Shown: positions 43,197 through 52,701 of the stretch, one piece after another
How the letters are laid out: the number at the start of each line of letters is the position of its first letter
How positions within the stretch are numbered: position 1 is the stretch's first letter
From: Roseibium polysiphoniae
Lineage (GTDB): Bacteria; Pseudomonadota; Alphaproteobacteria; Rhizobiales; Stappiaceae
Direction of reading: 5' to 3'
Assembly (NCBI RefSeq): GCF_014842925.1
Contig: NZ_JACYXJ010000002.1
Span: 620,001-684,000, forward strand
DNA length: 64,000 bases
Program-made: the position numbers and the translations under genes
Notes under the pieces: generated by a model
The model's database searches: none
Seen by the model: the letters and a program-made list of their open reading frames with translations, nothing else
What the model was told of the DNA's origin: nothing

Positions 43197-44186
43197 TTAT
43201 CGTCCAGAAACCGAGACTTGTGCAAGTCCTGTTGAAACAGCGGCCCGCGCAGCCTCATCTGCAACGACAAGCTCCACGGCAACGCCAGCGGCAATCGCAG
43301 CAGGCGACTTCGATGCTATCATGCTGGTGCCTATGGGGCAGACCAACCCGGAGACGGCCACCGGCGAAATGCCGCGCGCGCGCAACCGCTTTTCGAACCT
43401 TGCCCGCTTCGTTGCGCTGCCAATGACGCCCACATAGGAAAACTGTCCTTTCGCCAAGGCGGCAGAGACAATGGCCTCATCCAGAGCATGCGAATGCGTC
43501 ATGACCAGAACGAATGCATCGTGCTCAGCATCTTGAAGAATGGTTTCCGGCGACGCGTTGCAAACCTTGGTGACGTTTGACGGCACCGCAGCTGGGAAGG
43601 CATCAGCACGGCTGTCGGTCCAGATGATGCGGAAAGGCAGGTTCGCCAGTGCGAGGACAAGCGCGCGGGCGACATGGCCTGCGCCAAACAGGTAAAGCGT
43701 TCTGCGATCCTGACCAAATATCTCGGTCAACAAGGTGTTCGCCTCTAGGTGAAACGGCTCGTCGGGCACTGTTGGCAGAACCTGACGCGTAACAGGACAA
43801 TCGTCCGAGATGGTCGCCTGTGTCGCGAAAGCCGCGCCTTCGGCCTCGAGACTTGCAAGATGTTGAGCACTCAGGACTTGCGCCGCCGATTGAACTTCCA
43901 CCGCGACATCCACGCGTCCACCACAACACTGCCCCAGGTCCGGACCGAGAGAGAACGTTCTGATCGACAGGCCTGCCTTCCCCTCTTCGAGTGCCGCAGT
44001 CGCCCATTTGATAGCCTGAAATTCCAGGGTGCCGCCGCCGATGGTGCCGTGAAAGCTGCCGTCCTGACGAACCACCATGCGTGCACCCGCCTCGCGTGGC
44101 GTCGATCCGGCAGCGCTCGCGATCGTCACCAGCGCGCAGTCTTGCCCGGCCTGCAGAATGTCAGCGATGTGGGACCAGACGCTCAT
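43197..44186 (-). CDS. xdhC: Xanthine dehydrogenase accessory protein XdhC
   Basis: This 329-residue molybdenum-cofactor insertion factor makes the sulphurated cofactor available to XdhB. The N-terminal XdhC/CoxI domain has IASAAGSTPREAGARM and HGTIGGGTLEFQA, then the cysteine pair region GPDLGQCCGGRVDV. The C-terminal Rossmann fold has LYLFGAGHVARALVLAL. The start overlaps the xdhB stop (ATGA). It is followed directly by the transporter ATPase gene. Confidence 0.95.
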   Translation of the reverse strand: MSVWSHIADILQAGQDCALVTIASAAGSTPREAGARMVVRQDGSFHGTIGGGTLEFQAIKWATAALEEGKAGLSIRTFSLGPDLGQCCGGRVDVAVEVQSAAQVLSAQHLASLEAEGAAFATQATISDDCPVTRQVLPTVPDEPFHLEANTLLTEIFGQDRRTLYLFGAGHVARALVLALANLPFRIIWTDSRADAFPAAVPSNVTKVCNASPETILQDAEHDAFVLVMTHSHALDEAIVSAALAKGQFSYVGVIGSATKRARFEKRLRARGISPVAVSGLVCPIGTSMIASKSPAAIAAGVAVELVVADEAARAAVSTGLAQVSVSGR

Positions 44187-46537
44187 TCAGCAGCACCTCT
44201 TGACCCTGCCTGCGCCCGGCGGATACTGCGTACCGCCTTCATGATCGCCTCTGGCGTTGCAGGCGCGTCAAGGTCCGGCACGACACCCGGATTGAGACTG
44301 GCCACCGCATCGGTGATCGCGCAGAACACCGCATTTGCCAGCATCACAGGCGGTTCTCCAACCGCTTTGGAGCGATAGATCGTGTCCTGCGGATTGCCCC
44401 TGGATTGGTAAAGCGCGACGTTGAAATCCTCTGGAATGTCGGAGGCTGCCGGGATCTTGTAGGTCGATGGCGCGTGGGTGCGCAGGCGCCCCTGCTCATC
44501 CCAGACAAGCTCTTCGGTGGTCAGCCAACCCATGCCCTGGACGAAGCCGCCTTCGATCTGGCCGATGTCGATCGCAGGGTTCAGCGAGTGCCCGACATCA
44601 TGCAGCAGATCGACGCGATCAACGGTCATCTCGCCGGTCATCGTATCTATCGTCACTTCGGCGCAGGCGGCGCCATAGGCAAAATAGAAGAATGGCCGGC
44701 CGCCAGCGCTGTCGCGATCCCAGGTGATGTTCGGCGTGGCATAAAAGCCGGCATCGGAGAGATGGATCCGCGCCAGATGCGCTTGTTTCGCGACCTGGGC
44801 CAATGAAAATTGCTGTTCTCCGACAAAGACCTTGTTGTCCTGAAAGGCAATGGCCTCAGCCCCGCACTGATGCGTCTTGCAGAGGAAATCAATCAGCCGA
44901 TCCTTGATGACCCTGGCCGCATTCCTGGCCGCCATGGCGTTGAGATCGGTTCCCGATGAGGCGGCCGTCGGGCCGGTATTGGGGACCTTGGACGTGTTCG
45001 TTGCGGTGATGCGGACCTTGTCGATTGTGATGCCGAATTCATCGGCCACAACCTGCGCCACTTTCTGGTAAAGCCCCTGCCCCATTTCCGTGCCCCCATG
45101 GTTCAGATGAACCGAACCATCGGTGTAGAGATGGACCAAGGCGCCCGCCTGATTGAGGTGCTTCAGTGTGAAGGAGATGCCGAATTTGACCGGCGTCAGG
45201 GCCAGGCCTTTCTTCAAGACTGCATTGTGACTGTTGAAGTCGCGAACCTCGTCGCGCCTCGCCCAATAGTCTGAACTCTCGACCAGCTGTCCGAAGAGAT
45301 CATGCATGACCTCATGCTCTTCGACCGGCATCCCGTAAGGTGTCAGATTGTGCTCGGCGTCATAGAAATTCAACTGGCGGATTTCCAGCGGATCCTTGCC
45401 AACGGTGATGGCGATTGCATCAATCATCCGTTCGGCGGTCAGCATGCCCTGTGGCCCGCCGAACCCGCGAAAGGCCGTGTTGGAGCAGGTGTCTGTTTTC
45501 AGACGCCGGCTGCGTATGACCGCGTCCGGATAGAAGTAGCTGCTGTCAGCGTGGAACATGGTGCGATCATTGACGCCCAGAGACAGATCCGCCGAATAGC
45601 CGCAACGCGCGAGGAAGTTGAGATCGACGGCGCGAATGCGCCCCTGGCTGTCGTGCCCGATCTGCCATTCCACCCGAAAGTCATGGCGCTTGCCGGTCAT
45701 GATCATGTCGTCGTCGCGGTCGAGACGGAGCTTGCAGGTCTCTCCCGTCGCGGCCGCGGCCAGGGCTGCGAGGCTCGCCCATTGATTGGCCTGGGATTCC
45801 TTGCCACCGAAACCGCCTCCCATGCGGCGCACTTCCGCCACAACGAGCGCATCAGGAATACCGAGGACCTTGGCAACCGTATGCTGGACTTCCGTCGGAT
45901 GCTGGGTCGAGGTGTAGACCATCACCCCGCCATCTTCCTGGGGACTGGCCATGGCGACCTGGCCTTCCAGATAGAAATGCTCCTGGCCACCGATCTGAAA
46001 GACGCCGGAAAGAACGTTTTCGGCTGCCGTCATGCCCGTTTCTGGAGAGCCGCGCCGAAACTGGTAGTCCGGCAGCACCGTGATATCAGCCGCGACAGCG
46101 TCCTCCGCGGTGATGATCGGGGTGGTTGGTTGCGCTTCGATCCTGGCCAGAAGTGCTGCCTTGCGCCCGGCCTCGCGTGAGGACGCGATAACCGCGAAGA
46201 CCACCTGTCCGTAAAAGAGGATTTCATCGGTTGCCAGAACCGGATCATCGCCCATGGCTGCCGAGCAGTCATTGACGCCGGGAATATCGTCGGCAGTCAG
46301 AACCTTGACCACGCCCGGTGCCTTGCGGACGGCGTCCAGATCGATCGAGGTGAGCTTGCCGCGCACGACCTGGCGCGCCCAGCCCGGCACCACGTGCAAC
46401 GTGCCGATGGGTTCCGGCATGTCATCGATATAGGTCGCCGTTCCCCGCACGTGCTTGACGGCACTGTCATGATTCAGCGGCTTGTGCACATGACGCATGT
46501 TCGCAGGCGTTTCCGGGAGCGCGCTTTGGTCCGTCAT
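44183..46537 (-). CDS. xdhB: Xanthine dehydrogenase molybdopterin-binding subunit
   Basis: This 784-residue large subunit holds the molybdenum cofactor and oxidises hypoxanthine to xanthine and xanthine to urate. The N-terminal a/b-hammerhead domain covers roughly residues 15-130; Moco-contact blocks include RMGGGFGGKESQANQWA, NTAFRGFGGPQGM and HGGTEMGQGLYQKVAQ, and the catalytic Glu is in KAVGEPPVMLANAVF. The ATG at 46537 (MTDQSALPET) is the family start and overlaps the xdhA stop as ATGA; 59 in-frame upstream codons lie inside xdhA and are rejected. Confidence 0.96.
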   Translation of the reverse strand: MTDQSALPETPANMRHVHKPLNHDSAVKHVRGTATYIDDMPEPIGTLHVVPGWARQVVRGKLTSIDLDAVRKAPGVVKVLTADDIPGVNDCSAAMGDDPVLATDEILFYGQVVFAVIASSREAGRKAALLARIEAQPTTPIITAEDAVAADITVLPDYQFRRGSPETGMTAAENVLSGVFQIGGQEHFYLEGQVAMASPQEDGGVMVYTSTQHPTEVQHTVAKVLGIPDALVVAEVRRMGGGFGGKESQANQWASLAALAAAATGETCKLRLDRDDDMIMTGKRHDFRVEWQIGHDSQGRIRAVDLNFLARCGYSADLSLGVNDRTMFHADSSYFYPDAVIRSRRLKTDTCSNTAFRGFGGPQGMLTAERMIDAIAITVGKDPLEIRQLNFYDAEHNLTPYGMPVEEHEVMHDLFGQLVESSDYWARRDEVRDFNSHNAVLKKGLALTPVKFGISFTLKHLNQAGALVHLYTDGSVHLNHGGTEMGQGLYQKVAQVVADEFGITIDKVRITATNTSKVPNTGPTAASSGTDLNAMAARNAARVIKDRLIDFLCKTHQCGAEAIAFQDNKVFVGEQQFSLAQVAKQAHLARIHLSDAGFYATPNITWDRDSAGGRPFFYFAYGAACAEVTIDTMTGEMTVDRVDLLHDVGHSLNPAIDIGQIEGGFVQGMGWLTTEELVWDEQGRLRTHAPSTYKIPAASDIPEDFNVALYQSRGNPQDTIYRSKAVGEPPVMLANAVFCAITDAVASLNPGVVPDLDAPATPEAIMKAVRSIRRAQAGSRGAAE

Positions 46538-48006
46538 TCGGCGGCCTCCATGGCCGGGACGCGCAGGCGCAGTTGGGCAGCTGCCGTGCCGCTTGCCTCC
46601 ATGAGAGCCTTTGCGAGGAGCGCTCTCGCGGTCTCCATCCGGTACTCCGCCCCTGCCCTCATGTCGCTCATGGGTGTGTAGTCGCTCATCAGGGCCTTCA
46701 TGGCCGCAGCCCATGTGGCGGGATCCTCAAGGGACGCTCCAATGAGAGATGTTTCGGCGCCGGGAGCGCGCGTTGGCGTTGCCGCCATTCCGCCGAAGGC
46801 GATCCTCGCCTCAGTGATCTTCTGGTCCATGACAGTGAAGAGAAAGGCGCCCATCACCGATGAAATGTCCTGATCGAAGCGCTTTGAAATCTTGTAACAG
46901 CGGAAGATCTGGTTAGGTGCCGGCCGGGGAACAAAGAGCCCGGTCACAAATTCACCTGTTTTCCGGTCCTGCTTGCCATAGTCGAGAAAATAGTCTTCGA
47001 GTGGCAAGGTGCGCGAATCGTCCTTTGACTGCAGCTCCAGCGTCGTTCCGAGCACGATCAGCGCCGGCGGCGTATCTCCGATCGGAGAACCGTTTGCGAT
47101 GTTGCCTCCGACCGTGCCGGACGCACGCACTTGTTTGGATCCGATCCGCTTCCAGAGCTCGCCAAGATCCGGTGAAATCCGCGTCATCGCCGCCTCGGCT
47201 GTCTGGTAGGTCGCTGTTGCGCCCATCAGAACCCCTGACGGCGTTTCCTCAACCCGGTCCAGTCCTTCGATGCGCCCAAGCCAGATGACCTTCGGTAGAT
47301 CCTTGAGATGCTTCGTGATCCACAGCCCGACATCGGTGGCGCCCGCGACGATCGTCGCGTCCGGGTTCTGCGCGTAAAGCGCAGCCAGTCCGTCAAGCGT
47401 TGCAGGAGACGCCACAAAGCCGTCGCCATGGCCAATGTAGATATCCCGGCTGTCGGCGAGCTCGCGCAGTTTTTCGCGGGTTTCATTGGCGCGCCAGGCA
47501 AAAGCGTCATCCGCACTCTCGAAGCAGCTCTCAAGAGCAGCGTCAACGATCGGGCGATAGCCCGTGCATCGGCAAAGATTCCCTGCGATCCATTCCGTCA
47601 CGGCCTTGCGGCTGCGCGCCTGACCTTCGGCGTGATAGAGCGTGAAAAGGCTCATGACAAAGCCGGGCGTGCAGAAACCGCACTGCGAGCCATTCAGCTC
47701 CGCCATCGCCTTTTGAACAGGGTGAAGTCGGCCGTCAGAATTCAGGTCTTCGACGGTGACGAGTTCGGCGCCATCAATCATGGCGAGAAGCTGAATGCAG
47801 CTGTTGACCGGTTGATAGGTCAATTTGCCGGCAACCAGCCGTCCCACAGCCACCGTGCAAGCACCGCAGTCGCCTTCGCCGCAGCCTTCCTTGGTTCCGG
47901 TCTGTCTCGCTCTCAGTCGCAGATAGTCTAGCACTGTTTCCGTAGGCCGCACCTCGGAAAGCTCGACGATCTCGCCATCCTTCAGGAAACGTATTGTGTC
48001 ACGCAT
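46534..48006 (-). CDS. xdhA: Xanthine dehydrogenase FAD/iron-sulphur subunit
   Basis: This 490-residue small subunit passes electrons from the molybdenum site to NAD. The plant-type [2Fe-2S] ligands are in GCGEGDCGACTVAVG near residue 45, the second [2Fe-2S] cluster ligands in SQCGFCTPGFVMSL and NLCRCTGYRPI, and the FAD domain starts near residue 190 with ATIVAGATDVGLW and VGGNIANGSPIGDTPPALI. It starts three bases after the hiuH stop and overlaps xdhB, so hiuH-xdhABC is one transcript. Confidence 0.96.
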   Translation of the reverse strand: MRDTIRFLKDGEIVELSEVRPTETVLDYLRLRARQTGTKEGCGEGDCGACTVAVGRLVAGKLTYQPVNSCIQLLAMIDGAELVTVEDLNSDGRLHPVQKAMAELNGSQCGFCTPGFVMSLFTLYHAEGQARSRKAVTEWIAGNLCRCTGYRPIVDAALESCFESADDAFAWRANETREKLRELADSRDIYIGHGDGFVASPATLDGLAALYAQNPDATIVAGATDVGLWITKHLKDLPKVIWLGRIEGLDRVEETPSGVLMGATATYQTAEAAMTRISPDLGELWKRIGSKQVRASGTVGGNIANGSPIGDTPPALIVLGTTLELQSKDDSRTLPLEDYFLDYGKQDRKTGEFVTGLFVPRPAPNQIFRCYKISKRFDQDISSVMGAFLFTVMDQKITEARIAFGGMAATPTRAPGAETSLIGASLEDPATWAAAMKALMSDYTPMSDMRAGAEYRMETARALLAKALMEASGTAAAQLRLRVPAMEAAE

Positions 48007-48009
48007 TCC

Positions 48010-48360
48010 TCAGCTCCCGCGATATGTCGAGAACCCGAAGGGCGAAAGCAGCAGCGGCACATGATAATGGCCATCGGGCTCGGCAATGCCAAAGCGTATC
48101 GGGATGATGTCCAAAAACAAGGGTTCGGGCAGGTTTGTTCCGCAGGACTTGAGGTAGTCTCCGGCATGAAAGCGGAGCTCATAGGTTCCGCACTTGAAGG
48201 CCGGTCCCTCGAGAATGGGGCCATCAACGCGGCCATCGGCGTTTGTGGTATGGGTCGACACCATCTCAGGTGCGCCATCCATGGCCCACAGTTCGATCTT
48301 CAGGCCGCCCGCTGGACGTCCGAGGGCTGTGTCCAGAACATGCGTCGTCAAACGCCCCAT
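48010..48360 (-). CDS. hiuH: 5-hydroxyisourate hydrolase (transthyretin-like)
   Basis: This 116-residue hydrolase opens 5-hydroxyisourate, the product of urate oxidase. The diagnostic blocks are [16 protein letters not shown] at the N terminus with the catalytic His, [19 protein letters not shown] at the C terminus ending in the YRGS signature, and DGRVDGP in the middle. The ATG at 48360 follows GGGAGAG eight bases upstream; a GTG one codon earlier is possible. It heads the purine operon just after the LysR gene. Confidence 0.96.
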   Translation of the reverse strand: MGRLTTHVLDTALGRPAGGLKIELWAMDGAPEMVSTHTTNADGRVDGPILEGPAFKCGTYELRFHAGDYLKSCGTNLPEPLFLDIIPIRFGIAEPDGHYHVPLLLSPFGFSTYRGS

Positions 48361-48455
48361 CACTCATCTCTCCCAACCGCAGCGCCAGTTCCACTAAAGC
48401 GGTGTCCACCACAGTCTCTTTCAGCTGCAGATAAAAAAGGTGCCCTAAATTTGGC

Positions 48456-49442
48456 TCATTCCATAGCGCTCATTTTAGCACTTGTTGATGCCATTTTGGC
48501 ATCATTGTTCGGCAAACGGTCTTTTAGCGCGATCACGGCATGATTGAAAAACATGCCAGGCGACAGCGCAAGCGCCCTGCGGGCGCTTGTAACAATGCTT
48601 AATCGATCCGCCTGAAGCGGCAAATCCGTCAAGGGTTTAAACACCAGCCGGCCGCTTTCAAGATCCTCTTCACAGCCGATCTCGGTCTGAAATCCGATCA
48701 CCTTTTCTTCCCGTGCCAGCGCGCGCATGAACCGCAGTGAATTGGCTTCGATATAGGTTCGCAGAGATCCTGGAATCTGCGCCATGGACGCGTCTATCCG
48801 GCTGCGCAGGGAAAGGCCGACGGCGGGAAGCGCCAGCGGAAAACGCAGGCATTCGGACAGGCTGAGAACTTCAGCCGTTGCCAGCGGGTGGTCGGGGGCC
48901 ATCAACGCCCCGATCGGCAAGTCCTGATGATAGGAGACCGTCAGCGCAGAAGTGTCGGGCGGGTCGAAGGTGAAGCCTACATCGGCTTCTGCCGCTTCCA
49001 CGAGCTTTGCCGCTTCGAGGGCGCTGGTGACGGTGACACTGACGTGGATGCCCGGGTATTTCCGCCGGAAGGACGACACCAACTCCGGAAGCAGGGTCTC
49101 TGCAACGCTTTCGACCGTGGCAATGGCGACCGTTCCGCGTCTCAACCCCTGAAGGGCGTCGAGTTCCGCCAGGGTGGCATCGAAGTCCGAGTAAGTGCGT
49201 TTGACGTGAGCAAGCAGAATTTCGCCGGCCTGCGCAAGCCGCAGCCGGCGTCCGACCCTTTCAAACAGCTGCAGACCAAGCGCCTCCTCGAGCCAGAGTA
49301 TCTGGCGATTTATGGCCGAGGAGGCAACATTCAGCTCTCTTGACGCAGCGCGGATGGAACCAAGTTCGGCAACCACCGAAAAATAGCGCATGGCAGGGGC
49401 GTAGAGATTGCGCGCCTTGTCGTTGCTCTTTGCCCCTGCCAT
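48456..49442 (-). CDS. LysR-family regulator, probably of the purine cluster
   Basis: This 328-residue regulator has the winged helix-turn-helix at residues 15-75 (SIRAASRELNVASSAINRQI, then LEEALGLQLFERVGRRLRLA) and the LysR effector domain from about residue 100. It lies 95 bases upstream of hiuH on the same strand, and 12 bases after the quinone oxidoreductase gene, so it may be read with either. Control of the hiuH-xdhABC-transporter operon is inferred from position; the usual divergent LysR layout is not seen. Confidence 0.9.
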   Translation of the reverse strand: MAGAKSNDKARNLYAPAMRYFSVVAELGSIRAASRELNVASSAINRQILWLEEALGLQLFERVGRRLRLAQAGEILLAHVKRTYSDFDATLAELDALQGLRRGTVAIATVESVAETLLPELVSSFRRKYPGIHVSVTVTSALEAAKLVEAAEADVGFTFDPPDTSALTVSYHQDLPIGALMAPDHPLATAEVLSLSECLRFPLALPAVGLSLRSRIDASMAQIPGSLRTYIEANSLRFMRALAREEKVIGFQTEIGCEEDLESGRLVFKPLTDLPLQADRLSIVTSARRALALSPGMFFNHAVIALKDRLPNNDAKMASTSAKMSAME

Positions 49443-49454
49443 TGCTTTTCGTCC

Positions 49455-50432
49455 TTATGGGATGAGGACGGTCGTGCCGGTGGTCTTGCGACCTTCCAGA
49501 TCCTTGTGGGCCTGAGCGGCGTCGGCCAGGCGGTATTCCTGATTGACGCCGATCTTCACGATGCCCTTGCCAACTACGTCGAACAGATCACCTGCGGTCG
49601 CCTCCAGGTCCGCGCGTGAGGCGATGTAGGAGAACAAGGTCGGACGGGTCGCGAAGAGCGATCCCTTGGTGCCGAGCAATCCGAGATTGAAATCGGTGAT
49701 CGGGCCGGAGGACTGACCGAAGGAAACCCACACCCCCCTTGCCTTCAGGCAATCAAGTGACCCCGGATAGGTGTCCTTGCCGACGCTGTCGTAGACAACA
49801 TCGCAGCCCTTGCCGTCCGTTATCTCCTTCACCCGTTCGACGAAATCCTCGTCGCGATAATTGATGACGTGCTGATAGCCATTCGCCTTGGCAAGCTCGA
49901 CCTTTTCGGCAGAACCGGCCGTTCCGATAACGGTTGCGCCCAAATGCGCTGCCCATTGGCCCGCGATCAGGCCGACGCCGCCCGCAGCTGCGTGAAACAG
50001 CAAGGTTGTTTCGGGCGTCACATCGAAGGTCTGGCGCAGAAGATACTGGGCTGTCATGCCTTTCAGCATCATGCCCGCTGCGGTCTTGTCTTCGATGCCA
50101 TCGGGAATGGCGACAAGACGGTCACCTGGAACGATGCGCTCCTGCGCGTAGGCTCCAAGCGGCCCGACATAAGCGACGCGATCGCCGGGAGCCACGTGGG
50201 AAACACCCTCGCCAACCGTCAGAACGACGCCAGCGCCCTCGTTGCCGGGGATGAAAGGCAAACCAGCAGGCGCGGGATAAAGACCGCTGCGAAAATACGT
50301 ATCGATGAAGTTGAGACCGATGGCGGTATGGCGGATACAAACCTCACCAGGGCCGGGCTCGCCGATCTCGACTTTCTCCCACGTCAGGACTTCCGGACCG
50401 CCGGTCTCGTGAACACGTATCGCCTGAACCAT
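49455..50432 (-). CDS. qor: NADPH:quinone oxidoreductase (Qor, zinc-free MDR family)
   Basis: This 325-residue cytoplasmic reductase of the medium-chain dehydrogenase/reductase family begins AIRVHETGGPEVLTWEKVE. It has the quinone reductase block GLNFIDTYFRSGLYP and the NADPH-binding HAAAGGVGLIAGQWAAHLG near residue 147. No catalytic or structural zinc cysteines are seen, fitting Qor. The ATG at 50432 is preceded by GGAGGAG; the start at 50468 is rejected. It ends 12 bases before the LysR start. Confidence 0.92.
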   Translation of the reverse strand: MVQAIRVHETGGPEVLTWEKVEIGEPGPGEVCIRHTAIGLNFIDTYFRSGLYPAPAGLPFIPGNEGAGVVLTVGEGVSHVAPGDRVAYVGPLGAYAQERIVPGDRLVAIPDGIEDKTAAGMMLKGMTAQYLLRQTFDVTPETTLLFHAAAGGVGLIAGQWAAHLGATVIGTAGSAEKVELAKANGYQHVINYRDEDFVERVKEITDGKGCDVVYDSVGKDTYPGSLDCLKARGVWVSFGQSSGPITDFNLGLLGTKGSLFATRPTLFSYIASRADLEATAGDLFDVVGKGIVKIGVNQEYRLADAAQAHKDLEGRKTTGTTVLIP

Positions 50433-50549
50433 CTCTAACTCCTCCAGAAAACTTGCCAGGACCGGCAATCAAGTGATTTCAAAATTTTGCGCTGCGTGAA
50501 CAGAGGGAATTCTGTTGCAGGCGCTGAGCCAACTCTTGAGTCGCATGTT

Positions 50550-50571
50550 CACACGATCCCCGGATCGTGTG
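50550..50571. repeat. Perfect palindrome between pcs and qor
   Basis: CACACGATCC (50550-50559) pairs with GGATCGTGTG (50562-50571) around CC. It lies between two minus-strand genes: 62 bases past the pcs stop and about 120 bases before the qor start. It could be the pcs terminator or an operator for qor. Confidence 0.6.
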
Positions 50572-50633
50572 CCACGTCAATCACGAGCCTGTAGGATTTA
50601 CCGAGTTGCGATAGCGGGATGCCGGCGCACCGC

Positions 50634-51350
50634 TTAGAAGTAGCGGTCAATCACTTGCTGCACGGCCGAGACCGAGAAAAGATAAAGGCTCGCTCCGGTC
50701 AGGACCCAACCCGTGATCTCAGGCGTCTGCATGCCATTGACGACCGCGTTGCCCGCTGCAACGAACCAGATTGCGGTGACGATCAGCGTCAGTACCCGCC
50801 AGCGCTGCACGCGCACTGGATGGACGAATTTGACCGGCAGAAAGGTCAAGACGCAGCAAAAGAGCACAAACCCGATGGTGAAGCCCTGGGAGGGCGACAG
50901 GGCCATCAGGCCGAAGACGACCATGTTCCAACCGGCTGGAAATCCCTTGAAGGAACCGTCGGGCGTCTTCATGCCATTGTCGGCGAAATAAAGCGCGCCA
51001 GTGAACACAATGAGGCCGCCGCAGATCCAGTTCCAGGGCTGGGAAAGCATCGTGCTTGCGGACAGTGCGAAGGCCGGCAGGAACACGTAGGTGGCGTAGT
51101 CGATCACGAAATCGAGCGATGCACCGGACCAGCGCGGCAATCGCTTGGCAATGTTGAAGTGCCTCGCAAGTGGACCATCAATCCCGTCCACCACAAGTGC
51201 CAGCCCCAGCCAGGCAAACATCTCGGCCCAGTTTCCACGAGCGCCGGCCAGCAACGCGACGAGCGCGATCGGTGCGCCGGAAGCCGTGAGGATATGGATC
51301 AGAAACAGCGCCGGCTCCGGAGCTTCCTTGTCTGGTGTAATTTCGGTCAC
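50634..51350 (-). CDS. pcs: Phosphatidylcholine synthase
   Basis: This 238-residue inner-membrane enzyme makes phosphatidylcholine directly from CDP-diacylglycerol and choline. The CDP-alcohol phosphotransferase motif DG..AR..G...D...D is spread over DGIDGPLARHF and SGASLDFVIDYATYV near residue 55-87. It has about eight hydrophobic segments, and blocks such as DGSFKGFPAGWNMVVFGL and HPVRVQRWR are typical of Pcs. The start is a GTG at 51350 with no clear ribosome site. Pcs is characteristic of host-associated and marine alphaproteobacteria. Confidence 0.94.
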   Translation of the reverse strand: MTEITPDKEAPEPALFLIHILTASGAPIALVALLAGARGNWAEMFAWLGLALVVDGIDGPLARHFNIAKRLPRWSGASLDFVIDYATYVFLPAFALSASTMLSQPWNWICGGLIVFTGALYFADNGMKTPDGSFKGFPAGWNMVVFGLMALSPSQGFTIGFVLFCCVLTFLPVKFVHPVRVQRWRVLTLIVTAIWFVAAGNAVVNGMQTPEITGWVLTGASLYLFSVSAVQQVIDRYF

Positions 51351-51549
51351 GGCGGTCGGTGTCTCGCGGGGTTACAAAAAATACTGGATTTGCGGGAAAA
51401 TCGCCCGCCGAGGCCCTGAACTCAGGCCAAGTTGCCACCTATCGATCAAACGATAAATGTATCGATTTGTATCCCATTATTCCAATTTTATGACGGAATG
51501 AACAGGCTTTTCGCTATTGACGGCGCAACTGTGCACCTCAAACTTGGAT

Positions 51550-52464
51550 TCAATGCACCAGACCGGCTTGCATCAGCGCCACCAGGGCCAAGCCCCAACC
51601 CAGGAAAAATATGCCAATCAGCACACGAAGCCAATTGCTTGGGAGTGTTTTTTCAACTGCCATGAGAACACCGAGGACAACAATCCAGATCACGTTCATC
51701 AGGCCTACCGCGAACATGACCGTCATGATGGCCCAGCAGCAGCCAAGGCAGGCCAGTCCCTGAACAGCCCCTTCCTTGTAGGCCGCAACGACACCGGTTC
51801 GCTCGGCAAAAGCAAAACGAGGGTACCAACAGCGCACCAGGCAGGCTTTCTTGGCCCGGGTAAACTGGTAGGCGCCAGCAGCCATGAGGATTGTCGCCGC
51901 GAAAGCCATTGAGGCAGGCGCCATCATCGGCGTGACAGCAGACGTCAGCGTCAGCAGCCATTGTGCCCCCGTAGCAACGACGGCGTAGCCAGCCCAGACC
52001 GTCAGATAGCCGGTCGCAGCCAAAAGCGTCTCGGTCCCATTGCGTGCTTTGCTTGTCTGCTTGCCTCGGCGGCGCGCATAGGCGTTCAACATGGGAATGG
52101 CACTTGGCAGCATCATTGCCAGGGCCATCATGAGCCACATGACAAAGATCTTGGCCCCATCAGCTGCCGCCCACGTTTCGGCTGGCATTCCAAAAGTTGC
52201 GACAGAGGTGGGAAGGCATAGCGCGGCAATGGCAGCGCGCGCCTCGGCAGGCAGGCCCTGATAGATGTTGAAGGCGTTGAACACGCCCATTCCGGGTCCG
52301 GCCTCGGTCATGTCCATCACCGAGATCATGTCGGCGACCATGAGAGATAGGTAGAGCCACCCAGCAAGCGTCAATCCGACAAGACAGGCGAGAACCCACG
52401 GCCATCCGCGCGCCAACGCGTTTAGTTGTGTTTCCTGGTGCTCAACCACGGACGTCACTTGCAT
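51550..52464 (-). CDS. DUF2182 integral membrane protein
   Basis: This 304-residue inner-membrane protein has about six hydrophobic segments, for example WPWVLACLVGLTLAGWLYL near the N terminus. The DUF2182 signature is seen in KIFVMWLMMALAMMLPSAIP and in GLACLGCCWAIMTVMFAVGL; the Met, Cys and His residues in these helices suggest metal binding. The ATG at 52464 with GGAG close upstream is preferred over in-frame starts at 52488 and 52590. DUF2182 genes often pair with a DUF1326 gene, which is not present here. Function unknown. Confidence 0.83.
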   Translation of the reverse strand: MQVTSVVEHQETQLNALARGWPWVLACLVGLTLAGWLYLSLMVADMISVMDMTEAGPGMGVFNAFNIYQGLPAEARAAIAALCLPTSVATFGMPAETWAAADGAKIFVMWLMMALAMMLPSAIPMLNAYARRRGKQTSKARNGTETLLAATGYLTVWAGYAVVATGAQWLLTLTSAVTPMMAPASMAFAATILMAAGAYQFTRAKKACLVRCWYPRFAFAERTGVVAAYKEGAVQGLACLGCCWAIMTVMFAVGLMNVIWIVVLGVLMAVEKTLPSNWLRVLIGIFFLGWGLALVALMQAGLVH

Positions 52465-52701
52465 GTCTCCAAAGTCATGTCCCAGCATCGGCAACGTTTT
52501 CAATGAATGAAATCGCGTTACAAGATAGCGGGTCTCTCGGCAATCGTCTTGATATGACGCAAACAGGCCAGTGACATCCTTCACAAACAACGTCGGATGG
52601 CCTATGCGGCATTGGACCGCGCTTGGTAATTCCGTTCCGCCTTGCTTTTCAGCTTCGGAACGCCATCCTTCCGTCGGAGCGGTAGCAATGGAGCCACGAC
52701 A

